64,000 nucleotides of DNA from Paenibacillus allorhizosphaerae (GTDB taxonomy: Bacteria > Bacillota > Bacilli > Paenibacillales > NBRC-103111). The DNA is taken from assembly GCF_910594985.1 (NCBI RefSeq), contig NZ_CAJVCE010000002.1, positions 496,001 to 560,000 on the forward strand, read 5' to 3'. Shown here piece after piece: positions 36,477 to 45,294 of the stretch (position 1 is its first letter; every line of letters begins with the position of its first letter). The notes beneath the pieces are model-generated. The model was not told where the DNA came from and made no database searches. It was given only the letters and a program-made list of their open reading frames with translations. Position numbers and translations under genes: made by a program.

Positions 36477-36502
36477 ATTATACCACAAGACCCATCAAAA
36501 AT
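36477..36502 (-). promoter_or_regulatory. Promoter of the riboswitch transcript
   Basis: A consensus TATAAT (minus strand, 36482 to 36477) preceded by TGG forms an extended -10 element about 15 bases before the aptamer. The -35 region is weak. Confidence 0.65.
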
Positions 36503-36540
36503 CGAGTTTATTAGACAGTGTAGTTCTAATTACATAGGCA

Positions 36541-37314
36541 TTAAGTACTTATTTCCGGAGCGGCTTCAGCGGCTCTATCGGTGGAAGCATTCAACAGCCG
36601 AACGATGTCGCTTAGCGTCTTGATCGAATAGTAAGGCTGCACGCTAAGGGAAGAGATATCCATCTCGCGATGATTGACCCATACCCCTTTGATTCCCAAC
36701 GCTTGAGGCGCCTCGATTTCCCATTTGAAGTTATCTCCGATTATCCATGTTTCGCTTGGGTGCACCCCCAATCGACTCATGGCCATGTGATAAATCCCGG
36801 GTTCCGGTTTGCCGATACCGCATTCTTCTTCGATGAAAATATCGTCGAAGTAGGGGGACAGCTGGAATCGATCGATTTTGCTTCGTTGGCCATGCGAGCT
36901 CCCATTCGTAATGAGCGCCAGTTTCATCCCGAGCGCACGTATGTATTCCAGTGTCTCGACCGCGCCCGGAAACAGCGTAATCGCCGCATCGCGCGAACGG
37001 CCGTACTCGTCAGCAATTCGATGAAGAAGAGATGCTTCTTCTTGAACAGGAAGACCGGCATCGGTCAGAGCCGTCTCGACAATATGCCTCCTTGTTTCAT
37101 TCATCTGCAGCCGCCCCGTACGGTGCCTGTCCGCATCGCTCCAGTACCACTGCGCTTGCTTTTTGATCGCCTTAACCGCATCGTCTATAGCTGCTTCCGA
37201 CCACGCAGGAAAGTGATTCATACATGCGTTTTTCCAGCAAACATCCAGATCGACGCCGTAATCAAATGAAATAATCGTATCGTCCAGGTCCAGTAATATC
37301 GCTTTGGGCAGCAA
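36541..37314 (-). CDS. HAD-family hydrolase (YjjG-like phosphatase)
   Basis: A 257-residue haloacid-dehalogenase phosphatase. Motif I DLDDTI holds the nucleophile Asp, motif II is LITNGSS, motif III Lys is in GIGKPEPG and motif IV is GDNFKWEI. The helical cap insertion (residues 20-105) matches the YjjG/pyrimidine 5'-nucleotidase group, which dephosphorylates nucleotides or small phospho-metabolites. It starts at TTG seven bases after GGAGGTGG. The short tail after residue 240 is probably disordered. It is divergent from the CWC gene. Confidence 0.9.
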   Translation of the reverse strand: MLPKAILLDLDDTIISFDYGVDLDVCWKNACMNHFPAWSEAAIDDAVKAIKKQAQWYWSDADRHRTGRLQMNETRRHIVETALTDAGLPVQEEASLLHRIADEYGRSRDAAITLFPGAVETLEYIRALGMKLALITNGSSHGQRSKIDRFQLSPYFDDIFIEEECGIGKPEPGIYHMAMSRLGVHPSETWIIGDNFKWEIEAPQALGIKGVWVNHREMDISSLSVQPYYSIKTLSDIVRLLNASTDRAAEAAPEIST

Positions 37315-37453
37315 GACTGTCCACCTCCGGAGATGAATTCACAGGTTCTTCCATTATTATAAACGAACCGGACCGCTACGTCTGTATATTGCCAAAACAC
37401 GTTATGATATAATGTGAGACAGCGATTCCAAGTTGAAGCAAGCAGGTGACCTT

Positions 37454-37687
37454 ATGAAGGATGGAAAGGCAATGACATGTCCCCTCTGCGGACGCGATAA
37501 CGATTGCGGCAATGTTGCAGGCAAACCGCACGGAACATGCTGGTGCAGCAAACAAAATTTCCCGAAATCAATATTCGAGCTCGTGAAGCCGGAGCAGTTG
37601 GGGAAATCCTGCATATGCAAGACGTGTCTCGAGCGTTTTAAGGATAGAAACGGGGTTGCGACCGGCGACAGTGGGGGGAGCCGATGA
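37454..37687 (+). CDS. Cysteine-rich CWC family protein
   Basis: A 77-residue protein with eight cysteines arranged CPLCGRDNDCGN...GTCWC...CICKTCL, the signature of the cysteine-rich CWC family; it probably binds zinc. The ATG at 37454 follows CAGGTGA; a TTG seven codons upstream lacks a ribosome site. It overlaps the start of the WYL regulator gene by four bases (ATGA), so the two are translationally coupled. Biochemical role unknown. Confidence 0.85.
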   Translation: MKDGKAMTCPLCGRDNDCGNVAGKPHGTCWCSKQNFPKSIFELVKPEQLGKSCICKTCLERFKDRNGVATGDSGGSR

Positions 37688-38586
37688 GTAATTTACATCG
37701 AATTTTATGGATCGACGGACAAATCCGCTCGCTGCGCTATCCGAACGTCAAAGCGATTGCCGAGCGATTCGAAATCTCGATCCGCCAAGCGTCCCGGGAT
37801 TTGAGCTATTTGCGGGATACGCTGGGCGCTCCGCTTCAATACTCTCACAAGCATCAAGGCTACCGCTACGACCAACCCACCTATGCGCTGCCTTCCGTTT
37901 TCCTGACGGAAGAGCAGAAACAATCCCTGGTTTACTTATCGATGCAATACAAGCAATCCGGTGAAAAGCATGAAGCTCACATCGCGGAAATATTATCAAG
38001 ACTGGCATTAGACGAACAACGAAGCAGCTCTGTGCAAGCGGTGCTCCCGTATCCGCGAAAAATTCGGTTTACCGCCGAAGCGGCGCAGCTGTACAAAAAG
38101 CTGCATGAGGCGGCGGAACGATATAACAAGGTGCGCATTAGTGATAAGGAGCCGGATATGCTGCCGCTACTGCTGAGCCCGTACAAGCTGTTCGCGTATA
38201 AGGGAACCGACTATGTTCTCGGCTATGTTGAGCCGCATCATGAAATTCGCCTGTTTCCGCTCGAGCAGTTGCAGGACGCTGTAGTCACCGATCAGACGTT
38301 TGAATACAAGCCGCTGCTGAGCGGGACTTGGTTTGTTCAATCGCTGCTGCGCGCGACGAAAACGGCGGTTGTCCGATTCTACATTCCCGAATATGCGGCA
38401 AAGCTGCATTTGCCTTGGATGCCGCTCGACCATAATACGTTCCGGATCGAGTTCGACGATGTGCACTATTTTTTTTCGCGACTGCTGTCCTGTCCGTCCG
38501 ATTTTCAAATCCTGTCACCGCAATGGTGCGTCAACCGGTTTAAAGCTCATTTGGTGAAAATATTACGCAATCATACGAAGGTATGA
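37684..38586 (+). CDS. WYL-domain transcriptional regulator (HTH, YafY-like)
   Basis: A 300-residue regulator. Residues 5-60 form a DeoR-type winged helix (RILWIDGQIR, VKAIAERFEISIRQASRDLSYLR). Residues 130-290 resemble a WYL ligand-sensing domain (LLSPYKLFAYKGTDYVLGYVE). It is coupled to the upstream CWC gene by an ATGA overlap and followed by a BtrH-like gene after 62 bases. The effector and targets are unknown. Confidence 0.85.
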   Translation: MSNLHRILWIDGQIRSLRYPNVKAIAERFEISIRQASRDLSYLRDTLGAPLQYSHKHQGYRYDQPTYALPSVFLTEEQKQSLVYLSMQYKQSGEKHEAHIAEILSRLALDEQRSSSVQAVLPYPRKIRFTAEAAQLYKKLHEAAERYNKVRISDKEPDMLPLLLSPYKLFAYKGTDYVLGYVEPHHEIRLFPLEQLQDAVVTDQTFEYKPLLSGTWFVQSLLRATKTAVVRFYIPEYAAKLHLPWMPLDHNTFRIEFDDVHYFFSRLLSCPSDFQILSPQWCVNRFKAHLVKILRNHTKV

Positions 38587-38648
38587 CATTATACGGCAGA
38601 CCCGTTCGCTACAATGAGGATGATTTGATCCTAAAAGGAGGAGCTGCC

Positions 38649-39857
38649 ATGACAACAGCAACAGTATTGGAACGTCTGCACTGGAAACCGATGTGGGTAT
38701 CGCATCTCGGAAGCGTCAAAGGATGTCTCGATTATTTGAATATTCCGGTTTCGGAAGCGTGGTTGATGGGCGCGACGGGACACGCGTTCCTGATCAACGT
38801 CGATTCCCGCGTGACGGCGGTAGGGCCTACCGCGTGGAATACGGAAATGCTGATGAACCTCGCAAGCAATGTCGGCTGTGTCATACATGCCGTTCACGGA
38901 TGGAAATCGGAGCCGGATTTTCAAGCCAAGCAAAAGCTCGCCTGGGACAATACGAAGCGCGCGATCGATCAAGGACTACCGTGCTACGGGTGGGAGCTCG
39001 GGATGCTCGAATATTATGCCGTATGCGGATACAACGAGCACGGGTACTATTATTCCGGGATCGGCACGGCGGACTTTCGGGCGGAGATCGACTCTAGATT
39101 CAAGGCGGATTTGACGCAGGGCAGCATATCCGGCGATTTGCAAGCGGAGCTGAAGCAAATCGGCATTGCCGTGTCTCCCCAAACCGATGTCCGCCAGCGA
39201 TTCGGCTGTTTCGTGTTCACGGACGACAAGACGGGCAAGCTGCATTCCGTTCTGGAAGCGGCCGACGGAAGACTGCTTGTCCACGACGATTATGACCGGA
39301 GCGGCGGCTATAAGCCATGGCGGGAGCTTGGCGTATCGCGGGTCGGTTTTATGGAAATGTGCTGGGTAGAGCCGGGTTATACATCAGGCGATGTGGAGAC
39401 GGTGAAGGAAGCGCTGGAGTTCGCGCTGGACATTGCGGGGGGCAAATCGCAGTGGATTTTTCCGGGCTTCAAGCCCGGGCCGGACGGCTTCGACCATTGG
39501 ATTCTCGCGGTAGAAAGCCGTACGGCGGACGCATTCGGGCTTGCCTACAATGCGGCGGTGTGGGGCGAATGCAGATACTTTGCCGCACGTTTTTTGCAGG
39601 AGGCCAAGGAACGTCTCTCCGGACCGCTGAACGGCCTGTTCGACGAAGGCGCCGATCTGTATGCGCACGTTCATCATCATCTCCAATGCGTTGCGGAGCT
39701 GTTCCCGTTCCACCAGCGGCAAGCGAATCACGGAAAAGACAACGAGCGTCTGGAAAAGGCTCTGCGTCACTTGCAGGAAGCGAGGCACTATGAGGTGCGG
39801 GCTCTCGGGGCGCTCCGAACCATTTACCGGAAACTGGACGAAGTTATTTCCGTTTAG
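38649..39857 (+). CDS. BtrH N-terminal-domain-like protein, possible papain-like acyltransferase or peptidase
   Basis: A 402-residue protein. The N-terminal part (VKGCLDYLN with Cys, and GATGHAFLIN with His) and the LPCYGWELGMLEYYAVCGYNEHGYYYS segment resemble the BtrH N-terminal/C39-peptidase-like fold, in which BtrH transfers an acyl group in butirosin biosynthesis. The C-terminal 130 residues are helical (FLQEAKERL, HHHLQCVAELFPF). A strong AAAGGAGGAG supports the ATG at 38649; an ATG overlapping the previous stop lacks one. No carrier protein or other antibiotic genes are nearby, so the function is open. Confidence 0.6.
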   Translation: MTTATVLERLHWKPMWVSHLGSVKGCLDYLNIPVSEAWLMGATGHAFLINVDSRVTAVGPTAWNTEMLMNLASNVGCVIHAVHGWKSEPDFQAKQKLAWDNTKRAIDQGLPCYGWELGMLEYYAVCGYNEHGYYYSGIGTADFRAEIDSRFKADLTQGSISGDLQAELKQIGIAVSPQTDVRQRFGCFVFTDDKTGKLHSVLEAADGRLLVHDDYDRSGGYKPWRELGVSRVGFMEMCWVEPGYTSGDVETVKEALEFALDIAGGKSQWIFPGFKPGPDGFDHWILAVESRTADAFGLAYNAAVWGECRYFAARFLQEAKERLSGPLNGLFDEGADLYAHVHHHLQCVAELFPFHQRQANHGKDNERLEKALRHLQEARHYEVRALGALRTIYRKLDEVISV

Positions 39858-39973
39858 GCTCCTGCAGTGGACAAAAAAAATTTCCGATTCGGATAAAAAT
39901 GAAAGAATAGTCCAATCCCCGGTCCGCTGCCGATCATACTATGCATAAGCTTCGAACGGAAGGAGGAGTCTTC

Positions 39974-40084
39974 ATGGGAAACATCGGTTTTGGCGGAAGC
40001 TGCGCAGGCGTTTTTACTAGCACAGGCGTGATCCTTGTTCTCTTCATTCTGTTGGTAATCGTTTCTTGTGCATGGTGCATCTAA
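39974..40084 (+). CDS. YjcZ-family small spore-associated peptide
   Basis: A 36-residue peptide with Gly-rich N-terminus and one hydrophobic helix, FTSTGVILVLFILLVIVS, typical of the YjcZ/YqfX-like family produced during sporulation. AAGGAGGAG lies seven bases before the ATG, and a strong terminator follows 18 bases after the stop. An 18-residue core is identical to that of the peptide at 58718. The exact role is unknown. Confidence 0.88.
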   Translation: MGNIGFGGSCAGVFTSTGVILVLFILLVIVSCAWCI

Positions 40085-40101
40085 TCTCGTGACCACGGAG
40101 C

Positions 40102-40126
40102 GCCCGGCTTTCGGCCGGGCTTTTTT
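40102..40126 (+). terminator. Rho-independent terminator after the YjcZ gene
   Basis: GCCCGGC pairs perfectly with GCCGGGC around TTTCG, followed by six T. Confidence 0.92.
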
Positions 40127-40267
40127 CGCGTCGAAACGCCTTTTTTGCGGAGAAAAGAAGATATTCCACTTTGTTTGGCGAACGCTGACTACCTTTGTCA
40201 ACGCTGCAGGGGAATGCGTTTTGCGTACCGAATACGTTATCAAAGGAAAAGCGGGAGGGTGATCAGG

Positions 40268-40822
40268 ATGATGTATTCGACGAAGGAAGCGGCCCATGTG
40301 CTGCAAGTCAGCCCGACGACAATCAAGCGCTGGGCGTCCCATTTTCAGAACCGGTTTTCGAAAGACGAACTGGGACATTACGTATTCGAGGAAGGCGACA
40401 TGGAAAATCTCGCAATCATCAAAAAACAGCTGGAGATGAAGCTCAGCCTAAGCCAAATTGTTTTGCCGGACGCAGATCCGGTTCCCCAGCAATCAAAAGC
40501 CGAACCGGTTTATGCCGGACAGGCTTCCGGCAGTCGTGTTGCTCCGGTCACCCAAATGACGGCACCGTATGGTGAAATCGAAAAAAGGCTAAGGTATGTA
40601 GAGAGCAAGCTTTCCGAAAAAGCAGACGATATCGTTTGTCTGCAGCTTCTGGAACACCGGAGAGAGCTCGAGGAATTGTCCAGAACCGTCAAGCAGCTGA
40701 CGCAGCACATGGAAGAAGTCGCCTGCTCCTTGTCCGACCTGAATAAGCAATCGGAGGCGCTCGCCTATCAACATAAACCGGCAAAACGCAGAAGGCTGCT
40801 CGCCAGCTTGTTTCAATTTTAA
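40268..40822 (+). CDS. MerR-type HTH protein resembling chromosome-anchoring RacA
   Basis: A 184-residue protein with an N-terminal MerR helix-turn-helix (MYSTKEAAHVLQVSPTTIKRW, about residues 1-60), a flexible middle and a coiled coil (residues 105-165: EKRLRYVESKL, ELEELSRTVKQLTQHMEEV). A basic C-terminus (KRRRLLASLFQF) follows. HTH plus coiled coil matches RacA, which links origin-proximal DNA to the cell pole during sporulation; the similarity is architectural. The ATG at 40268 follows GGAGGGTGA; the frame extends upstream without a ribosome site. Confidence 0.75.
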   Translation: MMYSTKEAAHVLQVSPTTIKRWASHFQNRFSKDELGHYVFEEGDMENLAIIKKQLEMKLSLSQIVLPDADPVPQQSKAEPVYAGQASGSRVAPVTQMTAPYGEIEKRLRYVESKLSEKADDIVCLQLLEHRRELEELSRTVKQLTQHMEEVACSLSDLNKQSEALAYQHKPAKRRRLLASLFQF

Positions 40823-40826
40823 TAAA

Positions 40827-40886
40827 GAATGAGGACACGTTTGTCGATCAGCTGAACGACGCCAACGAGTCCTCATTCGTTTTTTA
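40827..40886 (+). terminator. Rho-independent terminator
   Basis: GAATGAGGAC (40827-40836) pairs with GTCCTCATTC (40869-40878) and is followed by GTTTTTT. Confidence 0.85.
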
Positions 40887-40914
40887 TGCTTACTACGGAT
40901 AATGCCGGATGGCA

Positions 40915-41799
40915 TTATTTTGTGAATATGCTTTTTAATCCGTTGTACAACGGGCTATCGGGAGTCAATACAACCGTCCCTATGATCGGCAGATGGTCGG
41001 AAGCGACAGGGTTCGACGTAATGACGCTTTTATTGGTCAGACTGACGTTATCCGAGGTGAAAATATAATCAATCCGCGCATTCGGCGCGTTGGAAGGGGC
41101 GGTGTATGCGTTGTTTTGATCGGCAAAGCCGTCTTTGTACACGGTTTTCATCGTTTGAATCGGAGCGCTCGTCGGGACGGAATTAAAGTCGCCGGTTATA
41201 ATTTTCGTGCCGGTGCGGGCGCTTGTAATGTTCAAAATTTCATTCACCTGCGTGAGACGCTGCTCCACCGTGCCGAGATGGGTCGTGTAGAAATAAACGG
41301 TAGCGCCGTTCACGCTGATTTTCGTCTCCAGTAATCCGCGCTGTTCCAGGCCAAAGCTGCTAAGGTAATAATTGTGGGACTCCAGTATCGGATACTTGCT
41401 CAGAACGGCCGTTCCGTATTGGCGGCGGGGAGCTCCCGGTTCCAACGGATCCTGGTCCAGATTCGCCCCGAATACATAATGCATGTCAAGCATCTCCGCC
41501 AAACGCTGCGCCTGATCCTCAAAATTGCTTCGTGCCCGAAAATGCACATCCACTTCCTGAAGCCCGACGAGCTCTGCCCCGGAATTGCGAATGACGGAAG
41601 CTGTGCGGTTCAAATCGAGAACGCCGTCCGTTCCGGCGCCATGAAGAATGTTAAACGACATCACCCGTACGGGTACTTCCGCGATTCTCGGCAGCTCGGG
41701 CGGTCCTTGTTCCGCTCGCGACTTGCTTGCAGGAACAAACGTAGTTAGAAACAATGCGGCAATCAAGGTGAAATTGAACATTTGACGAAGCATCCCCAT
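40915..41799 (-). CDS. Secreted single-domain EEP-family phosphoesterase/nuclease
   Basis: A 294-residue exported enzyme. A signal peptide spans about residues 1-28. The EEP catalytic set is complete: MSFNILHG (Asn), LQEVDVHF (Glu), FYTTHLG (His), ITGDFNSVP (Asp, Asn), RIDYIFTS and ASDHLPI (Asp, His). It closely resembles EEP domain 2 of the protein at 21486 along its length (for example LAEMLDMHYVFGANLD and QYGTAVLSKYPILE), so the two share recent ancestry. It may cleave phosphodiesters in nucleic acid, lipids or wall polymers. GGAGGAGG precedes the ATG. Confidence 0.9.
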   Translation of the reverse strand: MGMLRQMFNFTLIAALFLTTFVPASKSRAEQGPPELPRIAEVPVRVMSFNILHGAGTDGVLDLNRTASVIRNSGAELVGLQEVDVHFRARSNFEDQAQRLAEMLDMHYVFGANLDQDPLEPGAPRRQYGTAVLSKYPILESHNYYLSSFGLEQRGLLETKISVNGATVYFYTTHLGTVEQRLTQVNEILNITSARTGTKIITGDFNSVPTSAPIQTMKTVYKDGFADQNNAYTAPSNAPNARIDYIFTSDNVSLTNKSVITSNPVASDHLPIIGTVVLTPDSPLYNGLKSIFTK

Positions 41800-42063
41800 C
41801 TTATTTCCTCCTCCATACGATCGTTGTCGAAATCGTTTTCAGTATAAAGGCCTGCAGGGCAAAAAGGGATACCTGTTTTTACGATTTTTGTACTTGATTT
41901 GACGTAAATTGAACGGGAAGCGATGATCCGTTATCCGTCTTTGCAAAAGTGTGTTCATTATTTCACAAATACTACAAGATTGGGTAAAAATTGCGGCTTC
42001 ATCATGGCGTAAAATATAAGGGATGGGACATTATGGGATTTCCCAAAAGGAGTGATCTTTGCA

Positions 42064-42630
42064 ATGTTTAGAAGATGGAGATCAAAGAAAAGCCCCCCAT
42101 ACCATGCACCCGAGGCGGAAACGGCGCTTCCAAAGGAGCAAGCCGCAGCAGATACCGCAACGAATAAGGAACGCGCGAATCACGAACAGGCAAGCGCGGA
42201 CGACTTGCAAGACGGCGACTCGATAGAGGCGGCTCCGGTTCCACCGAAATTTCGAAAATACGGTGCGGATTGGATGGATGAAGTCATGCAGGATCAGATG
42301 GAGAAAGGCAATCTGGATCATTTGCCCGGCGAAGGGAAGCCGCTCTTTCTGACCGGCGAGTCTTCGATAGAACGCCATGTTAACAGCGTGCTCAAGACGG
42401 CAAACTACTTGCCACGCTGGGTCGAACTTCAGCAAGAGATCAAACACGATCTAGAACGCATATTAAAGAAGAAAAACGGCGGCGATCCGTCTTGCAGCGA
42501 TATTCAGGCCGACATTAGCGAGGTCAACCAAAAAATTCGCAAATTTAATGATACTTGTCCGATACCCCTGCTGCAAAAAACTTCGATTACGGAAGAAAAT
42601 ATAGCGGTGCAGTATGAGAAATGGAAATAA
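42064..42630 (+). CDS. DUF1992 (DnaJ-homologue subfamily C member 28-like) protein
   Basis: A 188-residue cytoplasmic protein. Residues 1-65 are charged and probably disordered. Residues 66-140 form the conserved DUF1992 domain: WMDEVMQDQMEKGNLDHLPG, GKPL and YLPRWVELQQEI. Family function is unknown in bacteria. The ATG at 42064 is preferred; a GTG at 42052 lies inside the GGAGTG ribosome site. It is a single-gene unit with its own terminator. Confidence 0.88.
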   Translation: MFRRWRSKKSPPYHAPEAETALPKEQAAADTATNKERANHEQASADDLQDGDSIEAAPVPPKFRKYGADWMDEVMQDQMEKGNLDHLPGEGKPLFLTGESSIERHVNSVLKTANYLPRWVELQQEIKHDLERILKKKNGGDPSCSDIQADISEVNQKIRKFNDTCPIPLLQKTSITEENIAVQYEKWK

Positions 42631-42641
42631 CGTGTCAAGAC

Positions 42642-42687
42642 AAAAAGGATAGAGAAGCAGGCGTTGTCCCGCGATCTATCCTTTTTT
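42642..42687 (+). terminator. Rho-independent terminator
   Basis: AAAAAGGATAG pairs with CTATCCTTTTTT; the A-rich 5' arm could also let it work for the convergent AraC gene. Confidence 0.82.
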
Positions 42688-42746
42688 GTATGGTAATCCC
42701 TCTTCGGCTTCCTGTACGAGATCACGGGCGAGTATAAAATCGCTTA

Positions 42747-43634
42747 TTATTCGGCCGGCAGCTGCTGATGCTTTTTCCGGAAATCCCTGGGCGTTGCGCC
42801 CGTTAGCGTCTTGAACGTTTGACCGAAGTACGAGAAACTGTTGAATCCGGTTTTACCGGCGATTTCGGAAATCGACATGTCCGTATGCATCAGCATCCGT
42901 CTGGCGTGATGGATGCGGGTTTGCAGTATAAACTCCGTAATCGTGATCCCCAGCGTCTTTTTAAAAAGATGGCACAAATAATACTGGTTGAGGAACAGCT
43001 CCTGAGCAATCAGATCCAGCGTCAAGTTTTCCGCAAAATGATTGGATATATATTTAACCGCATGTTCCACCTTCGGATTGACATTGCGCCGGTCGACGGC
43101 CTGCTGCTCCATTACCGACTCGCTGAACCAGCAGCGGCGCAGTTCGAGAAGGAGCTCGCTCATGTAGATGCGTATCGCCATTAAGTGGTCGCCCGATCGC
43201 GTGGTGTAATCTTCGTGGAGCCGGTCCAGCAAATAATGGAAGCGTGTCAGCCGTTCCTCGCTTAACCGCAGATGTCGTTGTCCAAGGCTAAGACTGAATA
43301 TTTCGAGCAAATACTCCCGTGACCTGTCGTCCAGCAGTTCAGGCAAAAAATGAAGTACGCTGCGCGTACTCGGCAGCTCCAGCTTCGGCGAGCTTTTATG
43401 AGACTCATGCGGGCTGATTAATATTAAATCCCGGCCTTCCAGCGGATAAAGCTGATCATCAATCAAGAAGTAGCCGCTGCCTTCCTGGAAAAAGTAAATT
43501 TCGTAGCCTTCATGCGAATGAAAGTCCATATAAAAGTGCGTCTCGGTTTCTTTATATTTCATCGAGAGCGGCAATTCCTGAAGCTGATGATTGACGAATT
43601 CGTCGGTTCGTTTCACCGGTGCCGGCTGCAGCAT
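42747..43634 (-). CDS. AraC-family transcriptional regulator
   Basis: A 295-residue regulator. The N-terminal cupin (residues 25-110, with HSHEGYEIYFFQEGSGYF) binds a sugar-type effector. The C-terminal pair of helix-turn-helix motifs (195-290; LTLDLIAQELFLNQYYLCHLFKK and MSISEIAGKTGFNSFSYFGQTFK) is intact. GGAGGT lies nine bases before the ATG. It is divergent from the GH105 gene, probably its target. A cre-like site lies just upstream of its start. Confidence 0.94.
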   Translation of the reverse strand: MLQPAPVKRTDEFVNHQLQELPLSMKYKETETHFYMDFHSHEGYEIYFFQEGSGYFLIDDQLYPLEGRDLILISPHESHKSSPKLELPSTRSVLHFLPELLDDRSREYLLEIFSLSLGQRHLRLSEERLTRFHYLLDRLHEDYTTRSGDHLMAIRIYMSELLLELRRCWFSESVMEQQAVDRRNVNPKVEHAVKYISNHFAENLTLDLIAQELFLNQYYLCHLFKKTLGITITEFILQTRIHHARRMLMHTDMSISEIAGKTGFNSFSYFGQTFKTLTGATPRDFRKKHQQLPAE

Positions 43635-43652
43635 GTGCTCAAACCTCCCCTT

Positions 43653-43666
43653 ATAAAGCGCTTACA
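43653..43666 (-). promoter_or_regulatory. Cre-like site upstream of the AraC regulator gene
   Basis: TGTAAGCGCTTTAT on the minus strand matches 12 of 14 positions of the CcpA consensus; the last two bases differ. Confidence 0.4.
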
Positions 43667-43891
43667 GCTAATGTACTTCAATTTGCGTCAAAAAACAATC
43701 CTCTTATAATTTTGCCGAGCACTACCATGATAAAAGAAAGCAGCGATGGATCAACGATCCCAGAATTACAGCAACATTATTATATTTTTGAACAATGGAG
43801 AGAGAGATGGCGGTCATGTAAAGTTTTATAATAAAATTGCAGATTTGAAATCGTTTGCCGGAAAATGACCGGGGGAATGGAGGAGCAGTAA

Positions 43892-44965
43892 ATGATATCG
43901 AACCATCAAAACATCACCTCGGCGCAGGTGGCACAAGCAAAGGCAGTGTTACGGAAAGTATATGCATATATGACTTCATCCGATTCCGACGCATGGGGAA
44001 TGGACATTGACCGCTGGGATTGGACGCCGGGGGTCGGATTGATCTCGATTCTTCACAGCTATGAAGCTACGCAGGAGGCCGGCACGCTGCACTATTTGGA
44101 GCGATGGGTCGAGCGGAATCAGGAGAAGGCTGCTTTGGCGAAAGTCATTAATTCGATGGCGCCATATGCGGTGTTCCCCGAGTTGTATCGGAGCACGCAG
44201 CGCCGTTTCTTTCTGGAGGAAGCGGTAAAAATCGGCGATTGGATGCTGCATGAGGCTCCGCGGACGAGGGAGGGCGCCTTCGAGCATACCGTCACGGAAA
44301 AAGCGAATTTCCCGGAGCAAGTATGGGCCGATACGATATTTATGGCGGTGCTGTTTTTGGCCAGACTGGCGGCGCTTACCGGCAGAGCGGATTACGCCAA
44401 AGAAGCGCTCGAACAGGTCGCGGTTCATTTCCGGCTGCTGCAGGACCGGGATTCGGGGGTAATGTATCACGGCTGGAACTGTCTGCAGGGCGACCATATG
44501 TCGGCGGCCAAGTGGACTCGCGCCAACGCTTGGGTCGTCATCGGGTTTCCGCTCATCGCGAAGGAGCTGCAGCCGATGATGCCGATTCCGGGAGAACTGC
44601 TCGACCGGTACCGTGAGATGGTCGACGGGCTGCTGGGTTACCGGGGCGAGAACGGGTTATGGCATACGGTGATGGACCGTGAAGATTTTTACCAAGAGAC
44701 GTCGGGCAGCGCCGGGATTGCCGCAGGGATTATATGTTCGGTGCGCCATGGATTGTTGGACCGTTCCTACTTGGACAAGGCGGCTCCAACCTTTGCGGAG
44801 GTGCTGAATCGCATCGACGAGGAAGGTCAAGTGCTCGGGGTGTCCGGCGGTACGCCGATTATGAAGACGATTGAGGACTATAACCGCATTCCGGTCATCC
44901 CTACGCTGTACGGGCAAGGGCTGGCGTTGATGCTGCTGGCCGAAATGGCCCGGCTTGAAGTATAG
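43892..44965 (+). CDS. GH88/GH105-type unsaturated glycosyl-uronate hydrolase (YteR-like)
   Basis: A 357-residue (alpha/alpha)6-barrel enzyme that removes unsaturated uronic acid residues left by polysaccharide lyases. The segments DIDRWDWTPGVGLISIL, QVWADTIFMAVLFLARL (catalytic Asp) and HGWN...KWTRANAWVVIGF match YteR/GH105 rhamnogalacturonyl hydrolases. No signal peptide, so it acts in the cytoplasm on imported oligosaccharides. GGAGGAGC precedes the ATG. It is divergent from an AraC gene and upstream of a lyase-like gene, consistent with a lyase pathway. Confidence 0.9.
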   Translation: MISNHQNITSAQVAQAKAVLRKVYAYMTSSDSDAWGMDIDRWDWTPGVGLISILHSYEATQEAGTLHYLERWVERNQEKAALAKVINSMAPYAVFPELYRSTQRRFFLEEAVKIGDWMLHEAPRTREGAFEHTVTEKANFPEQVWADTIFMAVLFLARLAALTGRADYAKEALEQVAVHFRLLQDRDSGVMYHGWNCLQGDHMSAAKWTRANAWVVIGFPLIAKELQPMMPIPGELLDRYREMVDGLLGYRGENGLWHTVMDREDFYQETSGSAGIAAGIICSVRHGLLDRSYLDKAAPTFAEVLNRIDEEGQVLGVSGGTPIMKTIEDYNRIPVIPTLYGQGLALMLLAEMARLEV

Positions 44966-45079
44966 GATTGATTGCTGCAACGGAGACAGCTGCTTAATAG
45001 GCGCAATCTCGGTACGTTTATCGTTTTTCAAGAATCGTGTTCAAAGCACAAATAGATATCAAGAGGAGGCCAGTGCGCG

Positions 45080-45265
45080 GTGCGTATTGGCCTTCGGGCA
45101 GCCGTTGGTGAAACGAGCCGGTATAGTGGAGCATTGAAGCATTACGGGCGATTGATGAAACTTGCGCGCCTGGCACATGGGGACGGTGCTGCTCATGCAT
45201 GTTCCGGACACGATAAGCGAAACGAGCGCGCATTGAAAGGGACGCGTGCACACAGTATATTGTAA
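45080..45265 (+). other. Gap between GH105 and heparinase-like genes with a doubtful 61-codon frame
   Basis: The 329-base gap (44966-45294) has one frame starting at GTG 45080, ten bases after GAGGAGG, encoding a basic protein with no recognised domain. The ribosome site gives slight support; the composition looks unselected. It may be a decayed gene remnant. Nothing else was recognised in the gap. Confidence 0.25.
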
Positions 45266-45294
45266 TCAATAAGCTTGAAAAGGGGAGAACGAGG

